Shown here: positions 1 through 7,182 of the stretch, in pieces
Layout: each line of letters begins with the position of its first letter
Numbering within the stretch: position 1 is the stretch's first letter
Assembly: GCA_964649745.1 (NCBI GenBank)
Contig: CAZYQI010000032.1
Location: 1-35,385, forward strand
From: CAZEHS01 sp964649745
Lineage (GTDB): Bacteria > Bacillota > Clostridia > Peptostreptococcales > Acidaminobacteraceae
DNA: 35,385 nt
Reading direction: 5' to 3'
Program-made: the position numbers and the translations under genes
The notes under the pieces: generated by a model
Seen by the model: the letters and a program-made list of their open reading frames with translations, nothing else
The model's database searches: none
What the model was told of the DNA's origin: nothing

Positions 1-2
1 AG

Positions 3-46
3 TAGGCCCTTATAGGGCTAAGCAAACCACCCGTTAGACGGGTGGT
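3..46. repeat. Two adjacent hairpins, possible IS200/IS605-like element end
   Basis: Two stem-loops lie next to each other. The first pairs GCCCT with AGGGC (6-10 with 14-18) and extends through flanking TA pairs after one bulged G. The second is a perfect 8-bp stem, ACCACCCG with CGGGTGGT (26-33 and 39-46), around a TTAGA loop. Subterminal imperfect hairpins of this kind are typical of IS200/IS605 ends, and the second stem resembles hairpins I associate with clostridial elements, but no transposase is visible because the window starts here. A transcription terminator for an upstream gene is the alternative, although no U-run follows. Confidence 0.35.
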
Positions 47-95
47 CCTGATTGTGGAAGAGGGGCGAAATTCGTTACAAATGCGAAGGTTCTGT

Positions 96-125
96 TTGTT
101 ATGCCTATGTTAATAGTGTTATAAT
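96..125 (+). promoter_or_regulatory. Candidate promoter of the Na/Pi cotransporter gene
   Basis: A perfect TATAAT -10 box at 120-125 is preceded at 18 bp by TTGTTA (96-101), a 4/6 match to the -35 consensus. It lies about 60 bases upstream of the start codon at 188. A GAGGAG ribosome site at 174-179 follows. Confidence 0.5.
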
Positions 126-187
126 ACTGATGCAGAAGACGCAGTAGAAAATCAAATGGTAGCGGTTATTCGCTGAGGAGACAATGT

Positions 188-1819
188 ATGACGATGATAT
201 TTGGCGTTATCGGAGGTCTTGGTCTGTTCCTTTACGGTATGAAAGTTATGGGGGACGGTCTCGAAAAGGCAGCCGGGGAACGTATGAAGAAGCTGATCGA
301 GGTCCTGACCAACAATCGGGTCATGGGGGTTCTCGTTGGTGCTGTCGTAACAGGGGTGATTCAGAGCTCCAGCGCAACCACGGTTATGGTGGTGGGATTT
401 GTTAACGCAGGCATTATGAACCTGACCCAAGCCGTTGGCGTTATCATGGGTGCCAATATCGGGACCACCATGACAGCCCAGATCATTTCCTTTGATCTGG
501 CGGCATATGCCCCACTGGTTGTAGGGATTGGTGTTGCTTTCTGGATGTTCACCAAGAACAAGAAGACCAAGCAGTGGGCCGAGATTATGATCGGATTCGG
601 CATCCTGTTCATCGGGATGGCCACCATGAGCGAATCCATGGCGCCGCTTCGTGAGTTTGAAGGATTTAAGACGATGCTCACCAGTTTCGGCGGAGGAACG
701 ATCAAGGATACCCTGATGGGTATTTTGGCAGGCTTTGCCCTGACGGCGATTATTCAGAGCTCCAGCGCGTCAATTGGACTATTGATTGCTCTGGCTTCTC
801 AAGGGTTGTTACCCATAGAAGCAGCGATCCCCATCCTCTTCGGCGACAATATCGGAACCTGTGTCACGGCTCTTCTTTCCAGCATCGGAGCCAGCAAAAC
901 GGCTAAACGGGCAGCGCTGATGCATTTGCTTTTCAATATCATCGGGACAATCATCTTTGTGCTGATACTCAGTAGACCCATCCTTCATTTCGTAGTGATG
1001 ATGGATCCGGACAACATTGCCAGACAAATTGCAAATACACATACCTTATTTAACCTTATCAACGTATGCATCCAGCTTCCCTTTGCAGGGGTACTTGTAT
1101 TCCTGGCAAACAGGCTTATTCCTGAAGGAAAGGATGGCGTAATCGTTTTGGAAGGGATTAAGTATTTGGACGATCGGATCCTTGAGACGCCGACCATTGC
1201 TGTGGGACAGTGCATCAAGGAAGTTCTTCACATGGGGAATACTGCTGCGGAGTCCTACGAAAAGTCCATGGAGGCGTTCTTCAATGCAGATGAAAAAATG
1301 GCCCATGAGGTATTCCGCATTGAGCGAATTATCAATACGATGGAGAAAGAAATCGCTGTCTACTTAGTAAAACTTTCTAATACTGCGTTATCTCAAGAAC
1401 AGCATCATGTTGTAAATGGATTGTTTGGAACCATTCACGATATCGAGCGGGTGGGTGACCATGCGGACAATTTGGCAGAACTGGCGCTTTACAGAGCGGA
1501 AAACAAACTGGAGTTTAGTGAGACGGCAGAGGCGGAACTGCGCATGCTTCATGAGAAGGTGCTCAGATCGTATAAAGAAGCGCTTCATGCCCTGCAATCC
1601 GGAGACTCTGAGACGGCCAGACATGTAGTGGAACGGGAAGGCGAAATTGATCATATTCAGAAGGAACTGCGTACCGGCCATATTACCCGAATGAATAAGC
1701 AGCTTTGTACGCCCGGATCCGGGGTGATATTTCTGGATATTCTCACGAACCTCGAACGGATCGGTGATCATGCATCAAAAATCGCATTTGCAGTTCTGGA
1801 CGTAAAAAGTACGGCCTGA
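188..1819 (+). CDS. Na/Pi-cotransporter family protein with PhoU-like C-terminal domain
   Basis: 543 residues. This is an inner-membrane protein of the Na+/phosphate cotransporter II family (NptA/YjbB type). Two inverted half-domains each carry the family signature QSSSA, at about residues 59-63 and 190-194. Each half is rich in Gly and hydrophobic helices, covering roughly residues 1-310. The tail from about 340 to 540 is helical, has no membrane segments and repeats an E(R)xGDHA-type motif near 425 and 525, typical of PhoU domains. The start at 188 was chosen over the out-of-frame ATG at 184 because GAGGAG lies 8 bases upstream. It is transcribed alone: a promoter precedes it and a large hairpin follows. 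Known bacterial members export or import phosphate; direction and substrate here are inferred from the family only. No Pho box was recognised. Confidence 0.88.
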   Translation: MTMIFGVIGGLGLFLYGMKVMGDGLEKAAGERMKKLIEVLTNNRVMGVLVGAVVTGVIQSSSATTVMVVGFVNAGIMNLTQAVGVIMGANIGTTMTAQIISFDLAAYAPLVVGIGVAFWMFTKNKKTKQWAEIMIGFGILFIGMATMSESMAPLREFEGFKTMLTSFGGGTIKDTLMGILAGFALTAIIQSSSASIGLLIALASQGLLPIEAAIPILFGDNIGTCVTALLSSIGASKTAKRAALMHLLFNIIGTIIFVLILSRPILHFVVMMDPDNIARQIANTHTLFNLINVCIQLPFAGVLVFLANRLIPEGKDGVIVLEGIKYLDDRILETPTIAVGQCIKEVLHMGNTAAESYEKSMEAFFNADEKMAHEVFRIERIINTMEKEIAVYLVKLSNTALSQEQHHVVNGLFGTIHDIERVGDHADNLAELALYRAENKLEFSETAEAELRMLHEKVLRSYKEALHALQSGDSETARHVVEREGEIDHIQKELRTGHITRMNKQLCTPGSGVIFLDILTNLERIGDHASKIAFAVLDVKSTA

Positions 1820-1840
1820 TCCGGCTATACTTTCCAACTT

Positions 1841-1916
1841 GAAGAAAAACCCTCTGACCTTGTTCTATTTTCTTGCCAACCTCCGTTAGGTTGCTCCGCA
1901 CAGAGGGTTTTTCTTC
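1841..1916 (+). terminator. Long inverted repeat, terminator-like, after the Na/Pi gene
   Basis: A perfect 16-bp inverted repeat pairs GAAGAAAAACCCTCTG (1841-1856) with its complement at 1901-1916. The 44-base loop holds a second hairpin, CAACCT with AGGTTG (1877-1882 and 1888-1893). The right arm supplies a U-run on the plus strand and the left arm does so on the minus strand, so it could terminate in either direction. Confidence 0.6.
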
Positions 1917-1940
1917 TGCATAGTCTTTATCATCCATTTG

Positions 1941-1972
1941 AAAGAGCGTAGCCGATTCCGGCTACGCTCTTT
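1941..1972 (-). terminator. Perfect 14-bp palindrome overlapping the end of the XRE-TPR gene
   Basis: The arms 1941-1954 and 1959-1972 pair perfectly around an ATTC loop. The stop codon of the minus-strand XRE-TPR gene (1962-1964) and its last two sense codons lie inside the stem. The U-run after the stem on the minus strand is short, so it could be a weak terminator or a 3'-end stabiliser. Confidence 0.55.
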
Positions 1973-3260
1973 GTGTCTTGTTAAGGGTCATATAGTGATG
2001 GAGGGCTTCCATAACGGCTTCATGGGGGCCTTTTTCTTCAAAAAAACTGATAAAACTCAGCACCAGTCCCGCATAACCCGGCGCCGATGTGTTATCCTCG
2101 CTGCTTAGGAAGTATCTCCAGTGAGGCATCAGGTTCAATCCCGGATTGGCGTTCCATGCCTTGAGGATCAGATCCATCACATTTCTGGCAGAAACGGGAT
2201 TGGTGCGGGGGGATATATCCGTCGCGGCTCTCCATGCGATTTTTTCAAAAAGGGGAAAAGACTCTGTAAGGAATGCGGATTCCATCAAACGCAGGTACAG
2301 TTCTTCGTAATGAGGATATGAGGCCGGCGCTTGAACGAAGGTATTCCATTTTAACTCCAGCTCTTTTGTACAAAGGGTGGAAGGATCAATGCGGCCCCGA
2401 AGGCATGCGGTGGTTATTCTCAAGGCACCGCTGCTTTCCTGTCGTTCCTGTTCCAGTGTGCTTTCCAAGGAGAGGAGGATCCGATTGGCTATGCCCAGCA
2501 TGCCCTTGCTGATATAGCATTCAATCTTCAGGGTCAACAGCTGGTCCAGCCAAATCGGGGAGTCTTGCGGAACCAGATGTTCGCAGAAAATCAGGCTTCC
2601 CAGGGCGTTGTCAAAATCGGATTCTGCCATATACGCAGTGGCTTGGTTTACAAATACCTCTAAAAGAAGCAAATCACCAATGCGGCCTTCGTAGCTTCGA
2701 AGCACTTCTGCTGCTTGGATGGCACTCTGAAAGTGCTCCAGTTTTAGAGCGGTTCGCGATAAGCAAAGTGCAGTCTCCGCCAGTTCGGAGGGGTTTTCTA
2801 AACGGGAGGCGTTTTCATAGGCTCGGCTGAAATAAAGATGCGCCTCTTGATTCTTGCCGGCGTATTCGAAATAAGAAGCAATGAGACGATAAGCCTGTAC
2901 CTTTTCCCGGGGGAGATCCCATTGTGAGAACAGTGAGGAAATGCGGGTAAGGTAGTGGTTCATGGTGAAGTGGGCGTCAAAACGGAACTCAGCAATGGAA
3001 TCCAGCAGGCTTCGTATTTCCAGACGCGCCTGATAACGGGCAGGGATTGACAGGTCTTCGGCTGTGACGGGCTCAAATCCATGGGTACCAGAAAAGAGAC
3101 CGTTGATACGCTGTGACAGAGCTTCAGCAGTTTTATCCGTGAGAGGACAGCGACCGTTCTCGATCATGCTCAGAAGATTCCTCGTCATCAGCGGGCCAGC
3201 CAAATCACTCTGGCTAAGACCAAGGCGCTTGCGAAGCGTTTTCAAATTTTCGCCGGACAT
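1962..3260 (-). CDS. XRE-family HTH regulator with TPR-like helical domain
   Basis: 432 residues. An N-terminal lambda-repressor-type helix-turn-helix spans about residues 5-55: the LRKRLGLSQSDLAG segment, then the NLLSMIENGR recognition region. The remaining roughly 375 residues are predicted all-helical with repeated Ala/Leu/Tyr pairs such as AYRLIASYFEYAGKNQEAHLY, as in TPR repeats. This architecture is shared by peptide-responsive regulators (Rgg/PlcR/PrgX-like, RNPP), but no adjacent signal-peptide gene is visible, so a peptide ligand is speculative. The start is supported by GGGAGG six bases upstream on the minus strand. The stop codon sits inside a perfect hairpin at its 3' end. It lies downstream of, and on the same strand as, two small unknown genes, separated by a terminator, so it is probably its own transcription unit. 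Its target genes are unknown. Confidence 0.8.
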   Translation of the reverse strand: MSGENLKTLRKRLGLSQSDLAGPLMTRNLLSMIENGRCPLTDKTAEALSQRINGLFSGTHGFEPVTAEDLSIPARYQARLEIRSLLDSIAEFRFDAHFTMNHYLTRISSLFSQWDLPREKVQAYRLIASYFEYAGKNQEAHLYFSRAYENASRLENPSELAETALCLSRTALKLEHFQSAIQAAEVLRSYEGRIGDLLLLEVFVNQATAYMAESDFDNALGSLIFCEHLVPQDSPIWLDQLLTLKIECYISKGMLGIANRILLSLESTLEQERQESSGALRITTACLRGRIDPSTLCTKELELKWNTFVQAPASYPHYEELYLRLMESAFLTESFPLFEKIAWRAATDISPRTNPVSARNVMDLILKAWNANPGLNLMPHWRYFLSSEDNTSAPGYAGLVLSFISFFEEKGPHEAVMEALHHYMTLNKTQRA

Positions 3261-3305
3261 ATTGCCTCCCTATGGCATGGTTGATTTCTTATAGCATCGC
3301 ATGAA

Positions 3306-3347
3306 AAAAGAAGAACATCAAGGGCGCGGCAGGCCCCTGATGTTCTT
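3306..3347 (-). terminator. Rho-independent terminator of the 106-residue gene
   Basis: On the minus strand AAGAACATCA pairs with TGATGTTCTT (3338-3347 with 3311-3320). Three G-C pairs beyond one mismatch extend the stem toward the loop, and the hairpin is followed by CTTTTTTC. It sits 50 bases downstream of the gene ending at 3398. Confidence 0.75.
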
Positions 3348-3397
3348 GAGATTTGTTATCCGATGGGGTCGAAACCTCACCTGATGCAAGGTTCACT

Positions 3398-3718
3398 TCA
3401 TCTGGCGGAAAACATGCGCAATAGGATATCGCGTTCAATATTGGTGGTGGAACTGTCCAGGAGGTTTTGGTAGACCTGGCCCGCTGTTTTTCCGGCCTTT
3501 ATTTCCTGTACAACGATGGAGTAATACTCGCGAGTACGTTTTTCAATGTAGGAAAGGTCAGTACCCATTTTGGTGACACCCAGTCCGATATTTTGACACT
3601 TATCCACATGAGTTTGTCGGAGATCCTTCAGAACCCCTTCGATATCTTTGTCCAGCTTTGCCCTTATCTCGGGGGTTTTAGCAGCTGTCTTGGGTTTTCC
3701 AAAATCAAAAAGGCCCAT
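3398..3718 (-). CDS. Small helical cytoplasmic protein of unknown function
   Basis: 106 residues; I do not recognise the family. The N-terminus MGLFDFGKPK resembles that of several small MGLF-start bacterial proteins. The rest is charged and helical with no membrane segment, no signal peptide and a single Cys. The start is well supported by AGGAGG seven bases upstream on the minus strand, and a U-tailed terminator follows the stop, so the gene is very likely real and expressed. It lies downstream of another unknown gene on the same strand, with a large hairpin between them. That suggests separate or attenuated transcription. Confidence 0.7.
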   Translation of the reverse strand: MGLFDFGKPKTAAKTPEIRAKLDKDIEGVLKDLRQTHVDKCQNIGLGVTKMGTDLSYIEKRTREYYSIVVQEIKAGKTAGQVYQNLLDSSTTNIERDILLRMFSAR

Positions 3719-3751
3719 ATGATTCCTCCTGAATGAATTGTGGATGCGAAT

Positions 3752-3803
3752 AAGCCGACGGAAGTTTAACGGTTTTGAATCCGATTAAACAGTCCGCCGG
3801 CTT
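3752..3803 (-). terminator. Large hairpin between the 153- and 106-residue genes
   Basis: AAGCCGACGGA (3752-3762) pairs with TCCGCCGGCTT (3793-3803) with one mismatch. GTTTAA/TTAAAC and CGG/CCG pairs extend the stem inside. On the minus strand a short TTATTC tail follows; on the plus strand the tail is richer in T. It is a plausible terminator or attenuator for the gene ending at 3883. Confidence 0.5.
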
Positions 3804-3882
3804 CAGGTTTTATTTTGCGTATCTGCAAATACCCAGCCTTATCCCTATTTTAACATAGATGCCGTAGGGTTGTGGAACAAAT

Positions 3883-4344
3883 CTAAAGAATACCCAGATC
3901 GTTTAACTGTTCATACGAATCCACTGCCCATGCGTTTGAATCAGAGTTCGACCACAAATTATCTTTAACCTGCCATTGTTCAACGCCGGTGGCGGCCATA
4001 ACCAATTCTTTGCCGATTCCCACGCCAATCACTGTCATTTTCCCTACGAGTAAGGCAATCTCGTTAGAAAGTGTTGAGAAATCCTCCGAGGTCAGAGTGC
4101 CATCTGAAATAACACATATTTCTGTTCCCAGTTTAGCCAGAGTGGAGGGGGCGAAGCTTTTGCCGAAAATGTTAAGCGCACTGTTGGATTGAAATATCGA
4201 GAACTGTTGGGGTGTCATACCAAGATTGATCACCGCAACGTTTTTGGGTTTGGAGCTGACGTGAACATACTCCGCGCCGGTTGATTCAAGTATGGCTGAT
4301 ACATCGCCTTTTGTAAGAAGTTCATGAGAGATTACTGTGATCAT
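3883..4344 (-). CDS. Hypothetical protein, 153 residues
   Basis: I do not recognise the family. The protein alternates hydrophobic strands and helices, for example VAVINLGMT, EICVISDGTL and MTVIGVGIGKELVMAATG. That suggests a soluble alpha/beta fold, perhaps Rossmann-like, without a clear nucleotide-binding loop. It has no Cys, no membrane segment and no signal peptide. An AAGGAGG-like site about eight bases upstream of the ATG on the minus strand supports the start. The neighbours are a GNAT acetyltransferase upstream, 33 bases away on the same strand and probably co-transcribed, and a small unknown protein downstream after a hairpin. The context gives no clear role. Confidence 0.65.
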   Translation of the reverse strand: MITVISHELLTKGDVSAILESTGAEYVHVSSKPKNVAVINLGMTPQQFSIFQSNSALNIFGKSFAPSTLAKLGTEICVISDGTLTSEDFSTLSNEIALLVGKMTVIGVGIGKELVMAATGVEQWQVKDNLWSNSDSNAWAVDSYEQLNDLGIL

Positions 4345-4377
4345 GGATGAATCCTCCTTTGGTTTTTTATGCAGTGA

Positions 4378-4809
4378 TTATGCGTTTTTCGGGTAATGTT
4401 CCATGTGAGTGATATCATCGGAGACCTTTCGGAACCCGAACTGGCTGTAGAAATCAGCGGCATAGGTGGTTTTCAACCGCCATTGGGAAACGGAGCTTAG
4501 GGAGGGGTGGCACAGGATGTGACGGATCAATTCAGAACCACAGCCGCCCATGCGGCTGTCGGACCGTATTACGACATCGCATAGATATGCGAATGTGACG
4601 TGATCTGTTATCACCCGGGCAAAGCCGATGAGCTGGAAACCCTCCATCATGAAGAAACACGTAGAATTCGCCATGGATATACGGACGGTATCCAATGACC
4701 GGCTGGAAGCCCAGTGGGTTTCCTGAAGCAGATGCCATACCTCCTCAGGAGTGCAGACATCCCGGTCTGTTGTCACATAGACATCCTCTTCCAACTGTAA
4801 TGCAAACAC
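4378..4809 (-). CDS. GNAT-family N-acetyltransferase
   Basis: 143 residues, the normal length for a single GNAT domain, which transfers an acetyl group from acetyl-CoA to an amine. The core is visible: the beta4-like strand FAYLCDVVIRSDSRMGGCGSE holds an acetyl-CoA pyrophosphate loop of the R/QxxGxG/A type (RMGGCGSE), and the C-terminal ADFYSQFGFRKV segment is the typical FY..GF motif. The first codon is GTG at 4807-4809, placed just downstream of AAAGGAGG on the minus strand; no better ATG exists. A promoter fits upstream. The substrate cannot be told from sequence. The 153-residue gene follows 33 bases downstream and may be in the same transcript. Confidence 0.82.
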   Translation of the reverse strand: MFALQLEEDVYVTTDRDVCTPEEVWHLLQETHWASSRSLDTVRISMANSTCFFMMEGFQLIGFARVITDHVTFAYLCDVVIRSDSRMGGCGSELIRHILCHPSLSSVSQWRLKTTYAADFYSQFGFRKVSDDITHMEHYPKNA

Positions 4810-4837
4810 AGGAGCACCTCCTTTATGGTATAGGAAT

Positions 4838-4866
4838 AATATACATCATTAAGTATAATAATGCAA
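4838..4866 (-). promoter_or_regulatory. Candidate promoter of the GNAT gene
   Basis: On the minus strand TTGCAT (4861-4866) and TATATT (4838-4843) are separated by 17 bp. This places the start of transcription about 20 bases before the ribosome site of the GTG-started acetyltransferase gene. Confidence 0.5.
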
Positions 4867-4892
4867 TGGAGAAATGACGTGAAAATAAAATC

Positions 4893-4921
4893 TTGACCGA
4901 TAAAACTTAAGGTGCTAAACT
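4893..4921 (+). promoter_or_regulatory. Promoter of the glycine riboswitch transcript
   Basis: TTGACC (4893-4898) and TAAACT (4916-4921) are 17 bp apart, and a TG one base before the -10 box makes it an extended -10 promoter. It lies about 30 bases upstream of the first aptamer. Confidence 0.65.
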
Positions 4922-4949
4922 TTCAATCAAACAATAGTGTTTCGGATGA

Positions 4950-5128
4950 TATTAACGGGAGATCTCTTAAATGGGGGCCGAAGGAGCAATGTCTAGCGCT
5001 GCCAGGCGAAGACAGAAACTTTCAGGCAAAAGGAACCGGTAATGGACGAATCTCTGAAAAGTCTTTCAATGGACACCGAAGGAGCAAATGCCAAGGGCAT
5101 GAATCTCTCAGGTCAGAAAACAGAGAGC
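4950..5128 (+). ncRNA. Tandem glycine riboswitch
   Basis: Two consecutive glycine aptamers are recognisable. Each has the conserved CCGAAGGAGCAA core (about 4977-4989 and 5076-5088) and the downstream CTTTCAGGCAAAAGGA (5020-5035) or CTCTCAGGTCAGAAA (5105-5119) element. The short linker CCGGTAATGGACGAATCTCTG between them is typical of the cooperative tandem form. A terminator hairpin begins at the end of the second aptamer, so glycine binding probably controls read-through. The next gene is fhs. Confidence 0.93.
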
Positions 5129-5164
5129 GCGGCAGGTAATACCTGTTTGCGCTCTTTATTTTTG
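5124..5164 (+). terminator. Terminator/expression platform of the glycine riboswitch
   Basis: GAGCGCGGCAGGT (5124-5136) pairs imperfectly with ACCTGTTTGCGCTC (5141-5154), followed by TTTATTTTT. The left arm directly abuts the second aptamer's closing helix, so formation of terminator and aptamer could be coupled. Confidence 0.75.
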
Positions 5165-5214
5165 GGAAATATATATTTTATTCAGAAATAGACGTTTTGT
5201 TGACAAATCCCAAT

Positions 5215-5241
5215 TTGAAACGGACAGTATTCAGATATACT
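5215..5241 (+). promoter_or_regulatory. Possible second promoter directly before fhs
   Basis: A TATACT -10 box at 5236-5241 is preceded by TTGAAA (5215-5220), but with a short 15-bp spacer. A better-matching TTGACA at 5200-5205 is 30 bp away, too far for this -10. If active, it would let fhs be transcribed independently of the glycine riboswitch. Confidence 0.35.
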
Positions 5242-5323
5242 GTAGGGAGTGTTGGACGTTTTAGCGACGTCTGCCGAATAGAATCACTTACATAAGAGAA
5301 TACAATTCAGGAGGAGAGAAACC

Positions 5324-7003
5324 ATGGCAGAATTTAAGACAGATGTTCAGATTGCACAGGAAGCAAAGATGCAACCGATCAAAGATGTGGCCGCTAAGCT
5401 GGGCCTCAGTGAAGACGACCTGGAGCTTTACGGGAAATACAAAGCGAAGATTCATCTGGACGTTCTGGACCGCCTCAAAGACAAGCCAGACGGGAAGCTG
5501 GTACTGGTAACGGCCATCAATCCCACCGCTGCCGGAGAAGGAAAAACCACAACCAACGTGGGTCTGTCCATGGGTCTCAACAAAATCGGGAAGAAAACCT
5601 TCACCGCCCTCCGGGAACCCTCCTTAGGACCGTGTTTCGGGGTTAAGGGCGGCGCAGCCGGAGGCGGCTACGCTCAGGTTGTCCCAATGGATGACATCAA
5701 CCTTCACTTCACTGGGGATATTCATGCGGTAACAACGGCAAACAACCTTCTGGCGGCCCTGATCGACAACCACATCTACCAGGGGAATCCCCTTAACATC
5801 GACTCCAAGCGCATCATGTGGCGCCGGGCCATCGACATGAACGACCGTGCTCTTCGGAATACAATCGTCGGCATGGGGGCTAAGGGTGACGGTGTCATCC
5901 GTCAGGACGGCTTTGATATTGCCGTTGCTTCGGAAATCATGGCGATCCTGTGCCTGGCAACCAGCATGAAAGACCTGAAAGACCGTCTCTCCCGTATGGT
6001 TGTGGCTTACACGGAGGACAAAAAACCGGTTACAGCAGGGGAACTGGAAGCCACCGGCTCCATGGCTCTTTTGTTGAAGGATGCCCTGATGCCCAACCTG
6101 GTTCAGACCCTGGAAAACACCCCGGCGCTTATTCACGGCGGCCCCTTCGCCAATATCGCCCATGGCTGCAACAGCGTGGTAGCCACTACCATGGCTCTCA
6201 AACTGGCCGACTATGTGGTGACAGAAGCCGGCTTCGGCGCCGACCTGGGAGCAGAGAAATTCTTCGACATCAAGTGCCGTTATGCAGGCCTTAAGCCCGC
6301 CGTAACCGTTATCGTTGCCACTGTTCGGGCTCTTAAGAACCACGGCGGCGTTAAGAAGGAAGATCTCAACAAAGAAAATCTCGAGGCACTTAAAAAGGGC
6401 TTTGAAAACTTAGAGAAACAGATCCAGAACGTTCAGAAGTTCGGCGTGCCGGCGGTGGTGGCCATCAATGCCTTCCCGCTGGATACCACTGCAGAGCTGG
6501 AATATGTAGAAAACCGCTGCAAGGAGCTGGGTGCCGAAGCGGTCCTCAGTGAAGTGTGGGCAAAAGGCGGAGAGGGCGGCGTAGCGCTGGCCCACAAGGT
6601 CGTTGAAATCGCAGAAAGCGGCAAAGCGGCCTACAAGCCCCTTTACGAGCTGGACCTGAGCCCCAGGGAAAAGATTGAAACAATCTGTAAGGAAATCTAC
6701 GGGGCCGATGGCGTGGAATTCACAGCCAAGGCTTTGCAGGACATGGCCAAGCACACAGAAGACGGTTTCGGGCACCTGCCCATCTGCATGGCCAAGACCC
6801 AATATTCCCTTAGCGATGATCCCAAGAAACTGGGCCGTCCCACAGGCTTCAAGGTAACGGTCCGGGAAGTGAAGCTTTCTGCCGGAGCAGGGTTCTTGGT
6901 GGCACTGGCGGGAGAGATCATGCGGATGCCTGGCCTGCCCAAGGTTCCTGCAGCCAACAAGATCGATATCCTTGAAAGCGGAGAGATTGTAGGATTGTTC
7001 TAA
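5324..7003 (+). CDS. fhs: Formate-tetrahydrofolate ligase
   Basis: 559 residues, the usual length. The enzyme joins formate to tetrahydrofolate with ATP to give 10-formyl-THF in the cytoplasm; it feeds purine synthesis and, in acetogens and amino-acid fermenters, the methyl branch of the Wood-Ljungdahl or glycine synthase/reductase pathways. The ATP-binding loop PTAAGEGKTTT is at residues 67-77, followed by the family segments REPSLGPCFGVKGGAAGGGY and NLHFTGDIHAV. The C-terminus, with PGLPKVPAA and an IDILESGEIVGLF end, is intact. The start follows AGGAGGAG eight bases upstream. A tandem glycine riboswitch with terminator lies 160 bases upstream, which ties expression to glycine, and a possible separate promoter lies between them. 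A strong terminator follows, so it is monocistronic. Lack of neighbouring folD or fchA genes leaves the exact pathway open. Confidence 0.98.
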   Translation: MAEFKTDVQIAQEAKMQPIKDVAAKLGLSEDDLELYGKYKAKIHLDVLDRLKDKPDGKLVLVTAINPTAAGEGKTTTNVGLSMGLNKIGKKTFTALREPSLGPCFGVKGGAAGGGYAQVVPMDDINLHFTGDIHAVTTANNLLAALIDNHIYQGNPLNIDSKRIMWRRAIDMNDRALRNTIVGMGAKGDGVIRQDGFDIAVASEIMAILCLATSMKDLKDRLSRMVVAYTEDKKPVTAGELEATGSMALLLKDALMPNLVQTLENTPALIHGGPFANIAHGCNSVVATTMALKLADYVVTEAGFGADLGAEKFFDIKCRYAGLKPAVTVIVATVRALKNHGGVKKEDLNKENLEALKKGFENLEKQIQNVQKFGVPAVVAINAFPLDTTAELEYVENRCKELGAEAVLSEVWAKGGEGGVALAHKVVEIAESGKAAYKPLYELDLSPREKIETICKEIYGADGVEFTAKALQDMAKHTEDGFGHLPICMAKTQYSLSDDPKKLGRPTGFKVTVREVKLSAGAGFLVALAGEIMRMPGLPKVPAANKIDILESGEIVGLF

Positions 7004-7020
7004 GAGAATAGAAGGCATTG

Positions 7021-7070
7021 AAAGGGCCACGTCAAATGTAGGGGGAATTCCTTATTTGATGTGGCCCTTT
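7021..7070 (+). terminator. Terminator of fhs
   Basis: A 17-bp stem (7021-7037 with 7054-7070, one G-U pair) lies 17 bases after the fhs stop. Both ends carry runs of A or T, so it may act in both directions; the plus-strand tail is short. Confidence 0.7.
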
Positions 7071-7128
7071 CGGTATTTGGGATACGTCTCCGGTGATCAG
7101 GAAAGCATTCCCAAGATTCTGCTGTCCT

Positions 7129-7159
7129 CATAAATTCTCCACATCTTTCTGCTAGGCTG
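7129..7159 (+). promoter_or_regulatory. Copper-island promoter element, copy 1 (cupredoxin operon)
   Basis: This 31-base stretch matches 13460-13490 at 25 of 31 positions. Its first 14 bases, CATAAATTCTCCAC, are identical to 9900-9913. It ends in an extended -10 box TGC-TAGGCT (7150-7158) and has no recognisable -35 box, as expected when an activator binds the upstream half. It sits 24 bases before the cupredoxin start. The likely activator is the response regulator encoded in this operon. Confidence 0.6.
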
Positions 7160-7182
7160 TTCTTATAAGCGGAGGTGATTAT

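Noticed and set aside
5200..5205. Perfect TTGACA upstream of fhs as a -35 box
   Set aside because: The only good -10 box is 30 bp away; no acceptable hexamer sits at 16-18 bp.
5624..7030. Long open frames on the strand opposite fhs (239 and 206 codons)
   Set aside because: They are antisense to a full-length conserved enzyme, lack ribosome sites and arise from its codon bias.
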